This document shows, in pieces, positions 1 to 12,440 of a stretch of DNA of 64,000 nucleotides. The stretch is from Pontederia crassipes. Its lineage: Eukaryota; Streptophyta; Magnoliopsida; Commelinales; Pontederiaceae. Positions within the stretch are counted from its first letter, which is position 1, and each line of letters opens with the position of its first letter. Both the position numbers and the translations under genes were made by a program. The notes below the pieces were generated by a model that saw nothing but the letters and a program-made list of their open reading frames with translations, had not been told where the DNA came from and made no database searches. Location: the NCBI GenBank assembly GCA_030549335.1, contig CM060198.1, forward strand, positions 43,068,353-43,132,352, written 5' to 3'.

Positions 1-237
1 ATGATCTCAAGGCCGAGGAGTCAGAGCGGGGATGTAGGCCAAGGAGTTGGGCCGAACCTCGTCAACAAATCATGTATTTGATCTCTATCTCATTTTTTGT
101 TATATTTTCGCATTAACTGCATTGCATTTAGCATTTTCATGAAAAACCTTCTAAAAGAAAAAGTTTGAAATTCCAAGATTAAAAATATTATACATCAATC
201 CACACCCCCCTCCCTCTTGATGCCCTACGATCTTACA
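1..237 (+). mobile_element. Copia LTR, 3' part (cut by window edge)
   Basis: This stretch aligns by eye with the last part of the Copia LTR at 50351-51551. Shared pieces are a 'gaggtcaagaagtcagagcgg'-like block, 'gccgaacctc.tcaacaa', the 'ttgcatt.a' stretch and the C-rich 'ccccctcc.tcttg.tgccct' end. It ends in ...TTACA, followed by ACTAAAGC, which resembles the Met-tRNA-type primer site after the other copy. No Copia coding sequence follows, so it is a 3' LTR or a solo LTR whose rest lies left of the window. It is an old, diverged fossil copy. Confidence 0.7.
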
Positions 238-1139
238 ACTAAAGCTTTGATCTCCTACACGGGTAAATCAACTATCTTGAGACAACAATTTTCTGAAAGT
301 ATTCCACACTGATATGCATGCTCTCAATTATATTGAAATCAAGATGCAATATGTTGTAATCCTTAAACTACTTAATCGCTCGCATGAGGTCAATTATGCA
401 AACCACACAGTCTAATATTCCGCACGGATTCTATTAGACTATGACATACATTGCCTCAACATAAAAGTTAAGAATCGATTCGAACAAAAAATTATGAATT
501 AAGGATTGATTACACTGCATAGTAAATAATCATCTTAGAAATCGTTAAATTCTGAAGCAAAGAATTAAGTATGACAGTCATGTTCATAAAAACTAAACTA
601 ACTATCTTTTGATTAATTAGAAATCAGAAATTGTTCATACACTAGCACTTTTGTAACTAAAATAGAAAGGAAAAATAAAAGTAATAATCCAGAGAGCTAA
701 AACAAATAGATAGAACATGAAAATTTAAATTATCATCCCAACAGTATGTAGAACAAAGAGTACTTTTCAAAAGTAATGACGGAACTACTGCACAATCCTT
801 GCATGAGTCTACTGCGCAAAAGTCCTCTCCTTTGTTATTCAGAAGTGCTCCTTCATTCTTGACTTGAAAGGTTTGGTTACAAACCCTAGCATAATTATCT
901 CTGGCTGCTAGGCATCTCTTTTTATGGGGTTTCAGGTTTCCATGTGGTTTGGAAATAAACAAAAACTTTTTTGCTTGTGAAATAAGGTAAATTTGGAGTC
1001 CTATTGATTCTGAAAAGTTTTGCCTTGTCTCGGAAATTTTTGGTCTAATTTGTTCCCAATTAATCCCTGGAATATATGGTAGGAGTTGGAGTCCTTATGT
1101 GTTGAGAATTCTTTCGAAAATAGACTATGAGTCAAATTA
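238..1139. other. Anonymous AT-rich DNA
   Basis: I see no recognisable gene or element here. A 101-codon open stretch on the minus strand (657-962) matches no family I know and has no supporting splice or start context. Confidence 0.5.
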
Positions 1140-1960
1140 TGTGTATATCACGCCCCCTGTAATTGATTTCACGACTCAATTAGAGTCAAAATCGGAGTTT
1201 CCTACTATCTTCACGGGTGTGAGAAAGGCTTCATGGCCGTGATTCTAGTGATTTTTCTTCGATCGCGCGACTTTATGTGTTTTCACGATCTGTGAAAAAG
1301 TGCTAACAGCTTGTGAAGAATAATATATTGATGTGGAGCATTCTTATCGACTCGCTAGGAGTAGCTGATGGCCCGTTAGTTGATGATCGTTGATTCCAAA
1401 CCCTCTGTGATGTCCGTGAAAATTATGTAGCTGCCGATGATAGGACTGCTAAGGAGGGCTCGTTACTCGTCGCTCATGGCCCATGATAATCCTTTAAAAT
1501 ATGATTCGTTGTAGGAGCCGTGAGACTTTCCGATCCATGATAATCCTGCTATAACGATTGTGAAAAATTCATCACGGCCCGTAAGTTGTCTTCGTTTGAA
1601 CTGGGACTCATCCGTGAAACGCAATGGTTGGCATGAGATTTGGTCTTCACGGTCGTGATAAGTACATAACAACCCATGAAATCAATGATTCTTCAATTGC
1701 ATGCTTCAGGCAGAGTCGTGAAGACAGATGGTTGGGCATTAAACCATATATCATGGCCTGTGAAGACAGGCATGCTCCATTTTCTTTGTAAAGCGATTCT
1801 GTAAGAGCCGTGAAGGTCGGATGTTGGGGGATGTGATAGCTCTTTCACGGCGGTGAGAATTCTATAATAGCCCGTGAAAAGCACTCTCTTGACTTTCCAG
1901 CAGCTAATTAGACTTTGTTTCACGTTATTCTTCTTTTCTTCCATTCCTCCACTATTTTCA
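1140..1960. repeat. LTR-like segment dense in TCACGGCCGTGA half-palindromes
   Basis: About a dozen imperfect copies or halves of a TCACGGCCGTGA-type palindrome lie between about 1210 and 1925, for example TCATGGCCGTGA near 1231, TCACGGTCGTGAT near 1652 and TCACGGCGGTGA near 1846. The same kind of cluster occurs inside clear LTRs at 14201-14340 and 52172-52372, so this is probably a decayed LTR. Family and ends are not resolved. Confidence 0.4.
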
Positions 1961-2099
1961 TTAATAATTCCTACAAAATCACACCGACTGGGGGTAGATG
2001 ACTACTTCAAAGAATCTAAAGAAATAAATGTAAAAATAGATGCATGCTATGAGCAAAATACACGAAATAAGCCTAAATGCAAATATAATAACATGTTGT

Positions 2100-3294
2100 A
2101 AAATGCATGCATCAACAGAGCAAGAGGGTCTGCTAATGAATTTATGAGCAGATTTTGATGTGGCCATGCTCGAAAGCTCAGGAGTCCGGATCCACGAATC
2201 ATCATAAGGGGAAGTAGGAAAATTAATTGCTAAATCCAAGAAATCATGCAAGGGGCAAGATACAGAGATAAAAGAGACATTCCGAGTAGCATTTATTATA
2301 AAGACAACAACTTTGAGGAAGACTAAATTGTTATTCATATTCACAAATGTAGGCTTGTAACAAAAAGGTCTATTGAAAATCTAAGGATCAACAGTGACAT
2401 CGACATTTTTCCCATCTACAATGAGTTTTTGAAGTCCTAATTTAATGATGTTTAAGGCTTGCAACAATAATCTCCAACTTCAGGCCAAATTGTTTGACTA
2501 GGGTATGGAAGTAAATCAGGGATGCAGGGAGCCATATTTGCTAATTACAATTTCCACAGAAGTTTGAGGTTTATGGTTAAGAATAGCTAGAATTCCTTTT
2601 GATAGTAAAGCATCACTTAAATAGTGTATGTTCTTTACCCCAAGATCGCCCACACACTTATGCAACTGAACGTTTGCCGGTTAATCAAATGCAAATCTTT
2701 TCTCTTCCCATTTGATGCCCAGAGGAACTACGTGAGAGCTTCTTTAATGACTCGATAAAACTAGAGGATAGGTACACTGAACTAAGGGAATAATCGTATT
2801 TAGAGTTGAGCTTATTAGTGTTGTTCTTCCTGCTTGAGATAAGGTTTTCATCTTCCACCCTGCTAGCCTCCTAGATACCCTGTCCAAAGCTACCTACGAT
2901 TTGTTTAGAGATTTATAAGAAATGGGTACCCCAAGATATAGGAAATGGAAAGACCCATTATTGATTTTCAAGATACGTCTTAGGTTTGTTTGAAGTTAGT
3001 CTTTGGGGGGAGGTAGAAGACAGACTTATCTAAGTTCAACTTTTGATTTGTGAGAGCCTTATATCATTCCAAAATATCTTTAACCTTCTACAATTGAGGA
3101 TTGTTGCTTCAACACAAATTAGATAATCTGCTTAAGCTAAATGATTGAGATAAAAGCTTCCTAATCTAAAGGGTTTAGTGTATCCATTACTAACTTCCTG
3201 CGAAAGAAGTGAGGAGAACAATATTAAAATAAATAAGTAAGGAGAGAGTGGGTCTCCTTGCCGAATGCCCTTGTGACTCTTAAAATAAGGTTAT
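2100..3294 (-). mobile_element. L1-type LINE, C-terminal half of the reverse transcriptase ORF (broken)
   Basis: Read on the minus strand, this is a plant non-LTR retrotransposon. The RT block GIRQGDPLSPYLF is at about 3230-3280. It is followed by an 'ADYLIC'-like relic of the catalytic block, then YLGVPISYKSL, RRLAGWKMKTLSQAGRTTL, and the C-terminal 'DGKNVDVTVDPWIF'-like and 'SWIRTPE...TSKSAHKFI' blocks typical of plant L1 ORF2. There are several in-frame stops. The 5' part (endonuclease and N-terminal RT) is missing: just upstream in the element's own direction the sequence changes to a solo LTR and then a CACTA end. No poly(A) tract was found at its 3' side. It is a dead, 5'-truncated copy. 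Confidence 0.8.
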
Positions 3295-5076
3295 TGATGC
3301 ATGCAAAATATAATATATTTTAGTATATTATTTTAATTAGTATTTCTATAATTTGATCATGGCATGCATCATTTTAGATCATTTTTAGTCGTAATTCTAG
3401 ATTTATCAATTTTAATTATTAATGCTTTGAATATTTTAACTAAGGAGGGATTTACTTATTTTTTATAATTATTTTGTAGGCAAGCCAAATTAAGGGATGG
3501 ATTAATTCAGTCACGACATAATTGAGATAAGAGTAAAATCACAAGTGGGTGACATTTGGTGGCCTTATCTGTTTTGGACGTAAAAGATAAATTGGAAAAA
3601 TTATTACTTATGGAATTATCAGCCGAAACCCACATCACAAAAAATTTTGGGCAAAACAGAATTATCTTTACCCCCAAGATCTCATCATATTGGCCGAGAT
3701 GTTGTTATCACCTTCATTAGGTAAATTTTACGTCTGCCTTTGTTGGGGGTAAAAGAAATGCAGCTTGATTTATATGGGCATAATCCATACATGGCCGAAA
3801 CTTATTGGTCAACAATCAGAGTAATGACATAAAGATAAGAAGAGGTCATCATTTTGGGCGTAATGAATTATCATTTTGGCCGAGATTTGAAGAAAGGAGT
3901 AAAGATAAGAGTTTATCGTTTTGGGATTAATGATTAGAAGAAGTTATCGTTTTGGCCGAGATTTGAAGAGACCGTGATCAACTTTTATCCAATGAATTTA
4001 ATTCCAGCTGTACGATTTATGCTCGTAATCAACATGAACACTTGTTCGCACCTAAAAATAGAGGATGAAACCATCAATCCAATTCGTGCTTTGAAGTTTG
4101 GTTTTCTTCTACGGCGAGTCGTGAGCTCTGTAGGCTACGACCAAGAGGAGAGAGGAGTGACGACTGGAAGTTGATCGCGACTCTGATCAAGTCCGAGAGG
4201 CTGCCTGACTGTCTGCCCGTGATATGAAGCTTCGACTTTTATCTATTTGGGTGTAATTCTTCCAATTATTGTCATTTGATTTTATTATGTCTCCAATATT
4301 TCTAGGATGAATTTTATGTTTTTATATCTTTTATTTTAGGAGATTATTGTTTGAAAGGAAATGTTTGGACCCTATTTTATTTATTTTAGTCTTTTTTAAC
4401 AATAATTAATTGTGCTTAATGTTTTTATGTTAGTTAATTGAATTTTTTAATTAGGCTATACCGGTTTGTGGAGTGTTTAATTTTAGATACTAATTTTAAT
4501 TGATTTTATTTGAATTAATAATTGACATAAATTTGATAACTAGTGTGTGGAGAATCAAGTTTGTGTGGTCTATTAATCTATACCAATTTGTGAAGTGATT
4601 AATAGTCTAGGGAATCTAATTTATTGCATCTTAATATTAATATGATTTGATGGAATGCCAGTTGTGGAGACTTTAAATCTTATTAAATTAAGATAGTTCT
4701 ACATGCTTAAGTTGAGGAATGCCAGTCGTGGAGACCACAAGTTAATCATGTTAGATTACTTTATGGAGACTCTAATCCATCTTTAAAGATTAAATTTATC
4801 TTTTATGGTTCAAATATTTATCCTAATATATTTTCATCCTAAGGCCTAACTTCAACACCATTATATTATCTTTATCTTATTTTCTTTATTTTATTTTATA
4901 ATCACAAAACCCATTTTCAAAATTCATGTTTTTCATCTCTTATTAATTTATAAATTCAGATATTTGATTGATAATATTCCTCGTGGGTTCGACACTCTTA
5001 CTCGTATTTTCTATATTACTTGAGCGACTAGTGCACTTGCTAGCGATTTTATTTTGTTACATCATTTTACGCATCA
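3295..5076 (+). mobile_element. Solo LTR of an Athila/Tat-like Gypsy family, TSD GTTAT
   Basis: It begins TGATGCATGC and ends TTACGCATCA, with perfect 6-bp inverted termini TGATGC/GCATCA. It is flanked by an exact 5-bp duplication GTTAT (3290-3294 and 5077-5081). It matches the 5' LTR at 5599-7159 along its length: the 'ggccgagatttgaag' repeats, 'ctgcc.gt.atccgaagcttcgac', 'caatatttctaggat', and the end 'gagcgactagtgcacttgctagcg'. No internal sequence is attached, so it is a product of LTR-LTR recombination. It lies inside or at the edge of the older LINE fragment. Confidence 0.9.
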
Positions 5077-5081
5077 GTTAT

Positions 5082-5158
5082 AATGCTTTATTAATAACAT
5101 GTATTCGGTAGTTTAAATAGATTTATGCCTGTCGAAAAATGTGCATTTTCTTGTAGTG
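5082..5158 (-). mobile_element. CACTA transposon terminus fragment
   Basis: Read on the minus strand, this starts CACTACAAGAAAATG and continues into a TTTTTCGACAG subterminal motif. It closely resembles the left terminus of the full CACTA element at 32821 (CACTACAAGAAAATTG...TTTTCGACAG). Only about 77 bp are present between the solo LTR target duplication and the chromovirus-like LTR that starts at its last bases. No partner end was found in the window. Confidence 0.65.
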
Positions 5159-5598
5159 TAACACCCTGAAATTTCCACCCTAAAAGCTGAGGCCAATTAG
5201 GTCATTTCGGCTATGTTAGCCCATTCGTCATCACATCATTTAAAATAAAATGATTCACATAAAAGTAGCATAAACCATTATTCATTAAAATATGATAAAA
5301 TTATCAATAATTCTACGAAAGACTTTAGCAAAACATTTGCAATATTAGGTCATAGAAACTAAGTAAAAATATCTATTATTTCATAAAATCCATCTAAAGA
5401 CAACTCTAGAAACTCATGACTCATTATCCTTATGTCATGTACAACTTCGCCATCATGAGTTGATCAGCCATCCATTCAAGCATTTCAGTTACTTGCACGG
5501 ATCCAGGGTGCAGAGTTTCCTAGTTAGAGTATGTAAAAAACATTCAGTGTATGTGATGCATCTTATGCATGATACTACATGACATATGTATATGACAG
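5157..5598 (+). mobile_element. Chromovirus-like Gypsy LTR, left part (split by the next element)
   Basis: It starts TGTAACACCCTGAAATTTCC, the usual start of plant chromovirus (Del/Tekay-like) LTRs. It is interrupted at 5599 by the Athila/Tat-like element and resumes at 13501. The start overlaps the end of the CACTA fragment, so it inserted into that terminus. No coding region was recognised for this LTR. Confidence 0.65.
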
Positions 5599-7159
5599 TG
5601 ATGCATGCAAAATATAACATATTTTAGATTATTATTTTAGTTATTTTTTTTGTAATTTAATCATGACATGCATCATTTTAGGTCACTTTTAAAGATAATT
5701 TTGGATTTACGAAGTTCGACTATTGATTTTCTAAATATTTTAATTTTTGAATAAATTGACTTAATTTTATAATCATTTTGCAGGACGAGTCGGACAAGTC
5801 GAGATGACGGATCTATGCACGATAAGTCTTCATGATCACTCATCAAATGCTATTGACCAAGAGATGTCATCAATTAAAGTCCTATCCGTCATTAGGTGAT
5901 AAAGTGATATCATATATCAAGTTTGTCGGTCGCAAAATCCAAAAATTTTATCCTTAACACATTACTGGCCAAGATCATTGGGCGCAAAAGCTTATCATTA
6001 ACCAAGATCATGGTGATTATCGGCCTTGAACTCCAAGTAATTTTGAGGGAAAAACAACATCACCAATCTAGACTATTGGCCGTAAAATCCAACTGTAATA
6101 GAGATGAACATATATCATTGGGCAATAAAGCGATAGAGAACTTTTATCCTTAACAACAATTAAGCTTTGCAGCCGAGAACTCCAATCATTGGGCGCAAAA
6201 GACAATATTAACAAAGTTTGGTGGCCGAGAATCATCAAGAAAAGTTTATCATCGGGTGCAAAACGGATAACTTTTTATCATTAACCAAGTTTTATCCAGG
6301 GAATCAAATTCGGGTGTACGACTGAAAGGCTGCCCGATTGTCTACCCGTGATCCGAAGCTTCGACCTTTTTATCTCTTTGGGTGTAATTCTTCCGATTTT
6401 CTGTATTATTTTATTATCTCTTCAATATTTCTAGGATAAACTCCATGTTTTTAGGATTATTATTTTAGGACATTGTTAATTAAAGGGAAATTATTTGGAC
6501 CCTATATTATTTGTTTTAATCTTTTCTGATCAATTAGTTAATTATACTTAGTGCTTTTAATTTAATTATTTGGATTTTTTAGTTGAGTAATTATCAGTTT
6601 GTGGACTATTTGATTTCAGAATTCATTAATTAAATTAATTGATTTTATTTGAAATTAACAATTGACATAAATTTGATAACTAATGTATGGAGAATTAAGT
6701 TTCTGTGATCTATTAATCTATACCAGTTTGTGGAGTGATTGATGGTCTAAGAAATCCAATTTACTGTGTCTTAATATTAATATGATTTGAGGGGATGCCA
6801 GTTGTGGAGATCGTAAGTTAATCATGTTAAATTACTTTAAGGGGACTCTAATTCATCTTTAACGATTAAATTTATATTTTATGGTTCAAATATTTATCCT
6901 GACCTATTTTCATCCTAAGGCCTAACTTCAGCACCATTATATTATATTATTATTATCTTATTTTTTTCATATCTAGTTTATAATTACAAAACCTATTTCC
7001 AAAAATCCATGTTTTTCCTCTCTTATAAATTTATACATTCAGATATTGAATTAATAATATTCCTCATGGGTTCGACACTCTTTACTCCTATTACTATATT
7101 ACTTGAGCGACTAGTGCACTTGCTAGCGATTTTATTTTGCTACATCATTTTACACATCA
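5599..7159 (+). repeat. 5' LTR of the Athila/Tat-like element
   Basis: Ends are TGATGC/...CATCA. It is the same family as the solo LTR at 3295-5076, including the 'tcgacactcttactc' and 'gagcgactagtgcacttgctagcgattttatttt' block at the end. It is about 220 bp shorter than the solo copy. Confidence 0.85.
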
Positions 7160-7165
7160 AGTTTT

Positions 7166-7181
7166 TGGCGCCGTTGCCAGG
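7166..7181 (+). promoter_or_regulatory. Primer-binding site, tRNA-Asp type
   Basis: TGGCGCCGTTGCCAGG lies 6 bases after the LTR end. It fits the complement of a plant tRNA-Asp 3' end (known for Athila/Tat elements). The same site follows the LTRs at 53326 and 61951. Confidence 0.7.
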
Positions 7182-8689
7182 AAATATTTTATTAATTAAT
7201 TTCTGATTTTTATGAATTATTAGGAGATGTAAATAAATTGTAAATAATTTTATGTAAATTCTTCTTTTATGTAAATATGTACTTATTGGTGTAAATGATC
7301 TAAAAATTTTTCCTTTGCAGATAAAGGCCATGGGATTTCTAAGTATTTATGGATTAAAGTTTACTGACTTTCGATCAATATTCTCTTCTATTTTAAAATT
7401 TTGACACCGAGTGAATTTTTCTGATTAATTGGATTTTTTTATTACGTGTGTCGACTTATGGATTTACGACTGTGATTAATTTTATCAGCTTTACTGGAGA
7501 TATCGTCGTATGATTTGTGCCTCGCAATGTCATTATCAATTTCGAGTTCTAAACTTTCAATTTTACGGCTGCAATATTTTTGTTCTGCGCTTTGGGATTA
7601 ATGATCATCTTATTTGATTTCAAATCTGTTTGATTTAATTATTGACCGTGAAGTACGTTTTTGTTTTGCGGCCGTGAAATTTTTAATCTTATGAACGTAT
7701 AAGTTTGATTTGACCTCATTTCGGATTTAATGACTTCGAAAAAGAGTTTGCACCCACAAATATTCTGTTAATTATCGGACAAATCCTTTTTTATTTTGCG
7801 GCTAACACTTTTTTTATCTGAGTTTTACGGCCGCAATTTCACTTTATCCACGATTTGAGCTGTGAGTATCCAAGCTGATCGAATTGATTTCTTTCTCTTG
7901 CGCATTGGATTGCTTAAGCATTCGATTAGTGCATGATAATTTTTTGGAATTTGCTTTCCGACATGTATGACATTTGTTAAATCTCCCTCAGATATCTCAT
8001 GTTATTCTTTTGCGCCTTGGATTATTTTATTTCTAAATAATCAAATTTCGGCCGAGATGTCGATAGCTTCTGTTTGACGGCCGAGCAAATCAATGTTCAT
8101 TAATCTCTCTGAAAATATTTTTTTGCTAATGCCTGATTATTGGTTTTGCGGCCGTAATTAGGTTCCTGATTCATTTTGTGCCTGCATGTTGACATTATGG
8201 TTAATTTTTCGAAACTGTTGTGGTCGAATGAGTGCATGATTTTTACGATCATCTATTCTAGTTCTGTTCCGGTCGTGATGTTAGTATTTGGCTTTTGAAT
8301 TGGTTTGTTTCATTATTGAAAATTTATAATTCTTTTGCGCCTTTCGATCTGATAAGAATATTCGAAGATAACAAGTTTGTTTCTTCGAGTTTTCCTTAAC
8401 GCCGATATTATTTCTCCTTTGAAGTTTGGCGGCCAACAAGTTTATTCATATGACTACTTTCGAAACTTGTCAGATTCAATTTTATGGCTCTAATGAATTT
8501 TCAGCATTATTCACTTTTCGTAACATATTCAAAATTATTTAAATGTTTTGGCGTCATTGTTTATACTTTTTAACTCATTTACATTGATTCATCATGACCT
8601 ATTATCTGTATTTCTTTTTATATTTTGTATATTCTTTTCTCTCTTATCTTACTGAAAATTGGTTGATGCAGGTACTACTGAAAATTTAA

Positions 8690-10020
8690 CCACAACCAAT
8701 CCCGGAATCTTCTGATAAGCGCACTAGGAGTTCAAATCCACTTTTGGAATTTGATCCTGAAATTGAAAGAACTGCTCGTAATTAAGAAAGAATACTAGAA
8801 AAATGGCTGAACAAGCGCGTAACAATCAGAGACAGGAGAACAAAATGAATTAGTTCCACTACAAAATAATTGTCATGAAGAAGAAGCAGAACTTTCTATG
8901 AGAGAATATGTCTCGGTCATATACAGTGATCGAAAATCATGCATCGTCGGATATTAATGCAAATAATTTTGAGATCAATCCGGCAATAGTGAGGATGATA
9001 TAAGCATCCCAATTTGGAGGAGAATTTCATGAAGACCCTCACGATCACCTTAATAAATTTCTTGCTACTCTGAGCACCTTTAGAAATAATAATGTTTCTT
9101 CTGAAGTTATTTGTCTATTATTATTTCCTCAATCTTTACGTGATAAAGCTTCTACATAGTTTAAAACTTTGCCTGCAGGATCGATTCATTCATGGTTGGA
9201 GCTAGTAGAAAAATTTGTTGGAAAATATTGCCCATCACAAAAAGCAAGCAAATATCGAAGAGAGCTAAGGGCATTTGTTCATGACGATGATGAGACATTA
9301 TATGAGGCCTAGGAACGATATAAGGAACTGTTAGCTAGAGTTCCTGATAATTGGATTCTAAAATGGCAAGTGATGGCAGATTTCTACTATGGATTGCGAG
9401 TTGCAGATCAAGATAAGCTCGACCAATCAGCAGGAGGGACAAGTGAGATACATGATATTATTGAAGTTGTAGCCCTCAAGTCAAGCCAAAAAGGAGACCA
9501 CCTCGCCGAACTCATGATGTACATGTTGCACAAGGAATACAATCTTCAGAAATAGTGGCTCAGAATCACTTAATAAAAAATTTGAGCAAATGATGTCACT
9601 AATGAGAAATTCAAGCAATTATTGCCTACAGGTAATACTTCATATTCAAATCAAATTGTAAATGCCAACTTTATTTCCAACCCATTTTACGGGAGCAACG
9701 ATTATGATTGGAGACGCAATCCAAAGTTTGCCTATAATTAGAATCAAGGACAACCTTCTGGTCCACCAAAAGACTATATACTGAAAAGGCAACCTAATGC
9801 TCTCCAATATCAATCATAAAATCAGAGATGATGTCATAGATAATAGATATCATGCAGTCATTGCAAAAGAATATGGAGTCTAGAGTCACGAGTCAAGATG
9901 CATCAATTAGAAATTTGGAAAGACAATTGGGCCAGATGACGACATAACTGACTGGACGTACACTGGGCACTCTCCCAAGCAACACAGAGAAAAATCCAAG
10001 GGGAGAAAAGCAAAATAAGT
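8690..10020 (+). pseudogene. gag region of the Athila/Tat-like element (fossil)
   Basis: Recognisable stretches include ASQFGGEFHEDPHDHL and EKFVGKYCPSQKASKYR, then YEAWERYKELLARVP in similar style, and near the end DASIRNLERQLGQM and a LPSNTEKNPRG-like tail. These are characteristic of plant Athila/Tat gag and match the gag of the nested element at 53430-54823. The region is broken. Confidence 0.8.
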
Positions 10021-10665
10021 CTTGATCATTAGGACTAAGTCAAGCTGACGACTATAAATCAGAACTAGTTTTACATCTTTTCTTTAGGTTAGTCTTTAAT
10101 TAGTTGTTGATTAATATCTTAGTTACATAAAAGTAGTTTCAGTGATAGTTTTATTTTATTTTATTTTATTTTAAGTAGACATCTTATTCATTTTATTTTA
10201 TTTTTTTGCAGTCATCTAATTAATATTGTATTTTTGTGCGAGAAAAATTCGGATAAGTACTTGCTCGTGAAATTTACGTGCACATGCAACCATCTACGCG
10301 ACACCTCGTAGCAGAGTGCTAAAGCAGTCTACGAGATAGAATCCTCAAAGACCTCGGACAAGACATCTCCTGGCCATAAATTCCAAACCCCAGACAAATC
10401 TAGCTGCAAAAGTGGATCCGACACCGACACGTGAAGGACAGCATCACCTGACGCACGATGTATCACGGGCGCAAAATAAAAAAAATGTTTCGACAATTGC
10501 CCATTATTCTCATCGAGCTGTTTCCTTGTGTCAGAAATCTGACACTGAAATTACTTTACGGCCACAAAAGATGCGAAGATGAGTTGATTGACCATCGAGT
10601 TTTGTGCTCGAATCTCAGTCGACGTGATCGATCACCAAGCAGTGTAAGTTCACGTCCGTTTTCAT

Positions 10666-10674
10666 CTATAAATA
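10666..10674 (+). promoter_or_regulatory. Possible internal TATA box
   Basis: CTATAAATA lies between gag and the ORF-1-like region, about 20 bp before a TTTGCAGGT acceptor-like site. The position would suit a separate transcript or spliced leader for the downstream region. This is inference only. Confidence 0.3.
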
Positions 10675-11119
10675 CGTACTTGTTTCATTTGCAGGTCATC
10701 CACTTTACGCCCCTCTCTTTCCTTCTTTTGCACCGGACGAGCTTGGACTCCGACCGCCATCCCTCTCTATTGTCAATTGCGGCCGAGTTCCTTTCATGAC
10801 CAAGATCTCACCTAGGTTCTTCGTCTTCATATCGACCGAATCTCACTGTCATTTGCAGCTGAGAACTTTCATCGACTGCTGGTCTTCACCGACAATTATT
10901 GCGGCTGAGAAGTCACCGAATTTCGACCAAAGTTTTAAGTCATTTCTTTGTACCAGTTGCAAATTCCACATCGATATCACTGCAACCAACCCAATCACGG
11001 CCGGAGTTTCTTTATCGACATTTCTTCCTACAGGCCGAATCTCTCTCTTCACCAACATAATATTACGACCGAGCACTTACCACCCCGAGCTGCCTCCCTT
11101 CTTCCATGATTTTTTTTTT

Positions 11120-12440
11120 CAGATGAGGCATTTTGGTAATATATGGAGGGGACATCGTGATAGATGACATCCGGATGCCCAAACCGCGTCACAATCTTCA
11201 CAGTTAATTTCATATCTGGGAGATTATTATTGGACCAAGCCTACCTACCAAGATCATTTTGAGAGATGGCTGCTGTAAGAGTCAACGCCACCAGATTTTC
11301 AGACACCGAAATACTCAGGGAGTACAATTTATTTGTCGACATCCATTTATTATTTTCCCAGATTGGTCTTTCAGATTTTGTGCAATAGTGGTGGCCGACT
11401 TATGAAGTCCTTACTATGGAATTCTTATCATCTCTCGAGGTCTTCAATTTAGATGGCAAACAATATGATCAACCCTGCATTTCATTTGAACTATACGAGC
11501 GACTCTTCGCGTTAACTTTAGAAGATTTTAACAATATTTATGGATTTTCATTTGAACTATACGAGCTCCTTCTGTTCCTACTAACTTTCATGCTAAAGAT
11601 TTTTGGAAATAGATAACTGAAGAAGATTGATTGGTCTAGAGTACAGCTAAGAAAAGCACAATCCAAAATCCTGTCCTGCGCTTTGTCCATCGCATACTCA
11701 GCAACACCCTTAGCGGACGAAATGACAGTGATGGAGCCATCTCAGAGGGAGAATTATTCTTGATCCACAGTATGCTCCACAAGACACAGGTCAATGTCGC
11801 CGCCTTCCTCATTCGTCGTCTTCAATGCCGTATTACTCATCGGAGTGGAAGCATCAATATGGGCATAATTATCACACCTATTGCTCAACACTTCCGACTG
11901 GACCTAGATGATCTTCAAGCTATCCCAGGAATTGCCCACCTCAATCGATGAACTGTTCTGGCCATGGGCCTCGCCAAGACCAACAATGCAGGAGTTAAAG
12001 TTTTTATTTTTAAAGAAAGTGATATGGAGGTGCCCTGTAGTGACCGAAATGCATTTACACTAATTAATCCTGATAATTGGTTACTTTTTTGGCAGGTCGT
12101 AGTACCAATGGTTCCACCTACAGGACCGTCTACCTCTGTCGGACAGTCACACAAGGATGAAACTTTCTTCTGGTTTGATTCTACTAATTATGCGGCAACC
12201 CAACATTACTTTCAGCAGCCACAAATCTTTCAGGCTGCATCACCGGCAGCTTCCCAATATGCCACATCAGCCCCTTCCCCCTATATGTCGGTGCCTTCTC
12301 CGATTCCATCTCCAACACATGAGAGCTCTTCTGATTCCTCATTCATACCAGCCACTCCTTATGAGGAACGAGATCAGATGGAAGTGTCTACCCCTCTGCA
12401 GGAGCCCAAGGCCACTTATTTTATCTCCACATGAGTCGAC
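11120..12440 (+). pseudogene. ATHILA ORF-1/envelope-like region (fossil)
   Basis: Stretches such as MEFLSSLEVFNLDGKQYD, a nearby SFELYERLFALTLEDFN and, further on, HSMLHKTQVNVAAFLIRR and MGIIITPIAQHFRLDLDD resemble the plant-specific ATHILA ORF-1 / putative plant transposon protein found in Athila-type elements. It is followed by a Pro/Ser/Gln-rich tail. It is broken, and function is not claimed beyond family resemblance. Confidence 0.55.

Noticed and set aside
657-962. 101-codon minus-strand open frame
   Set aside because: No recognisable family, no splice or promoter support, and AT-rich noncoding surroundings.
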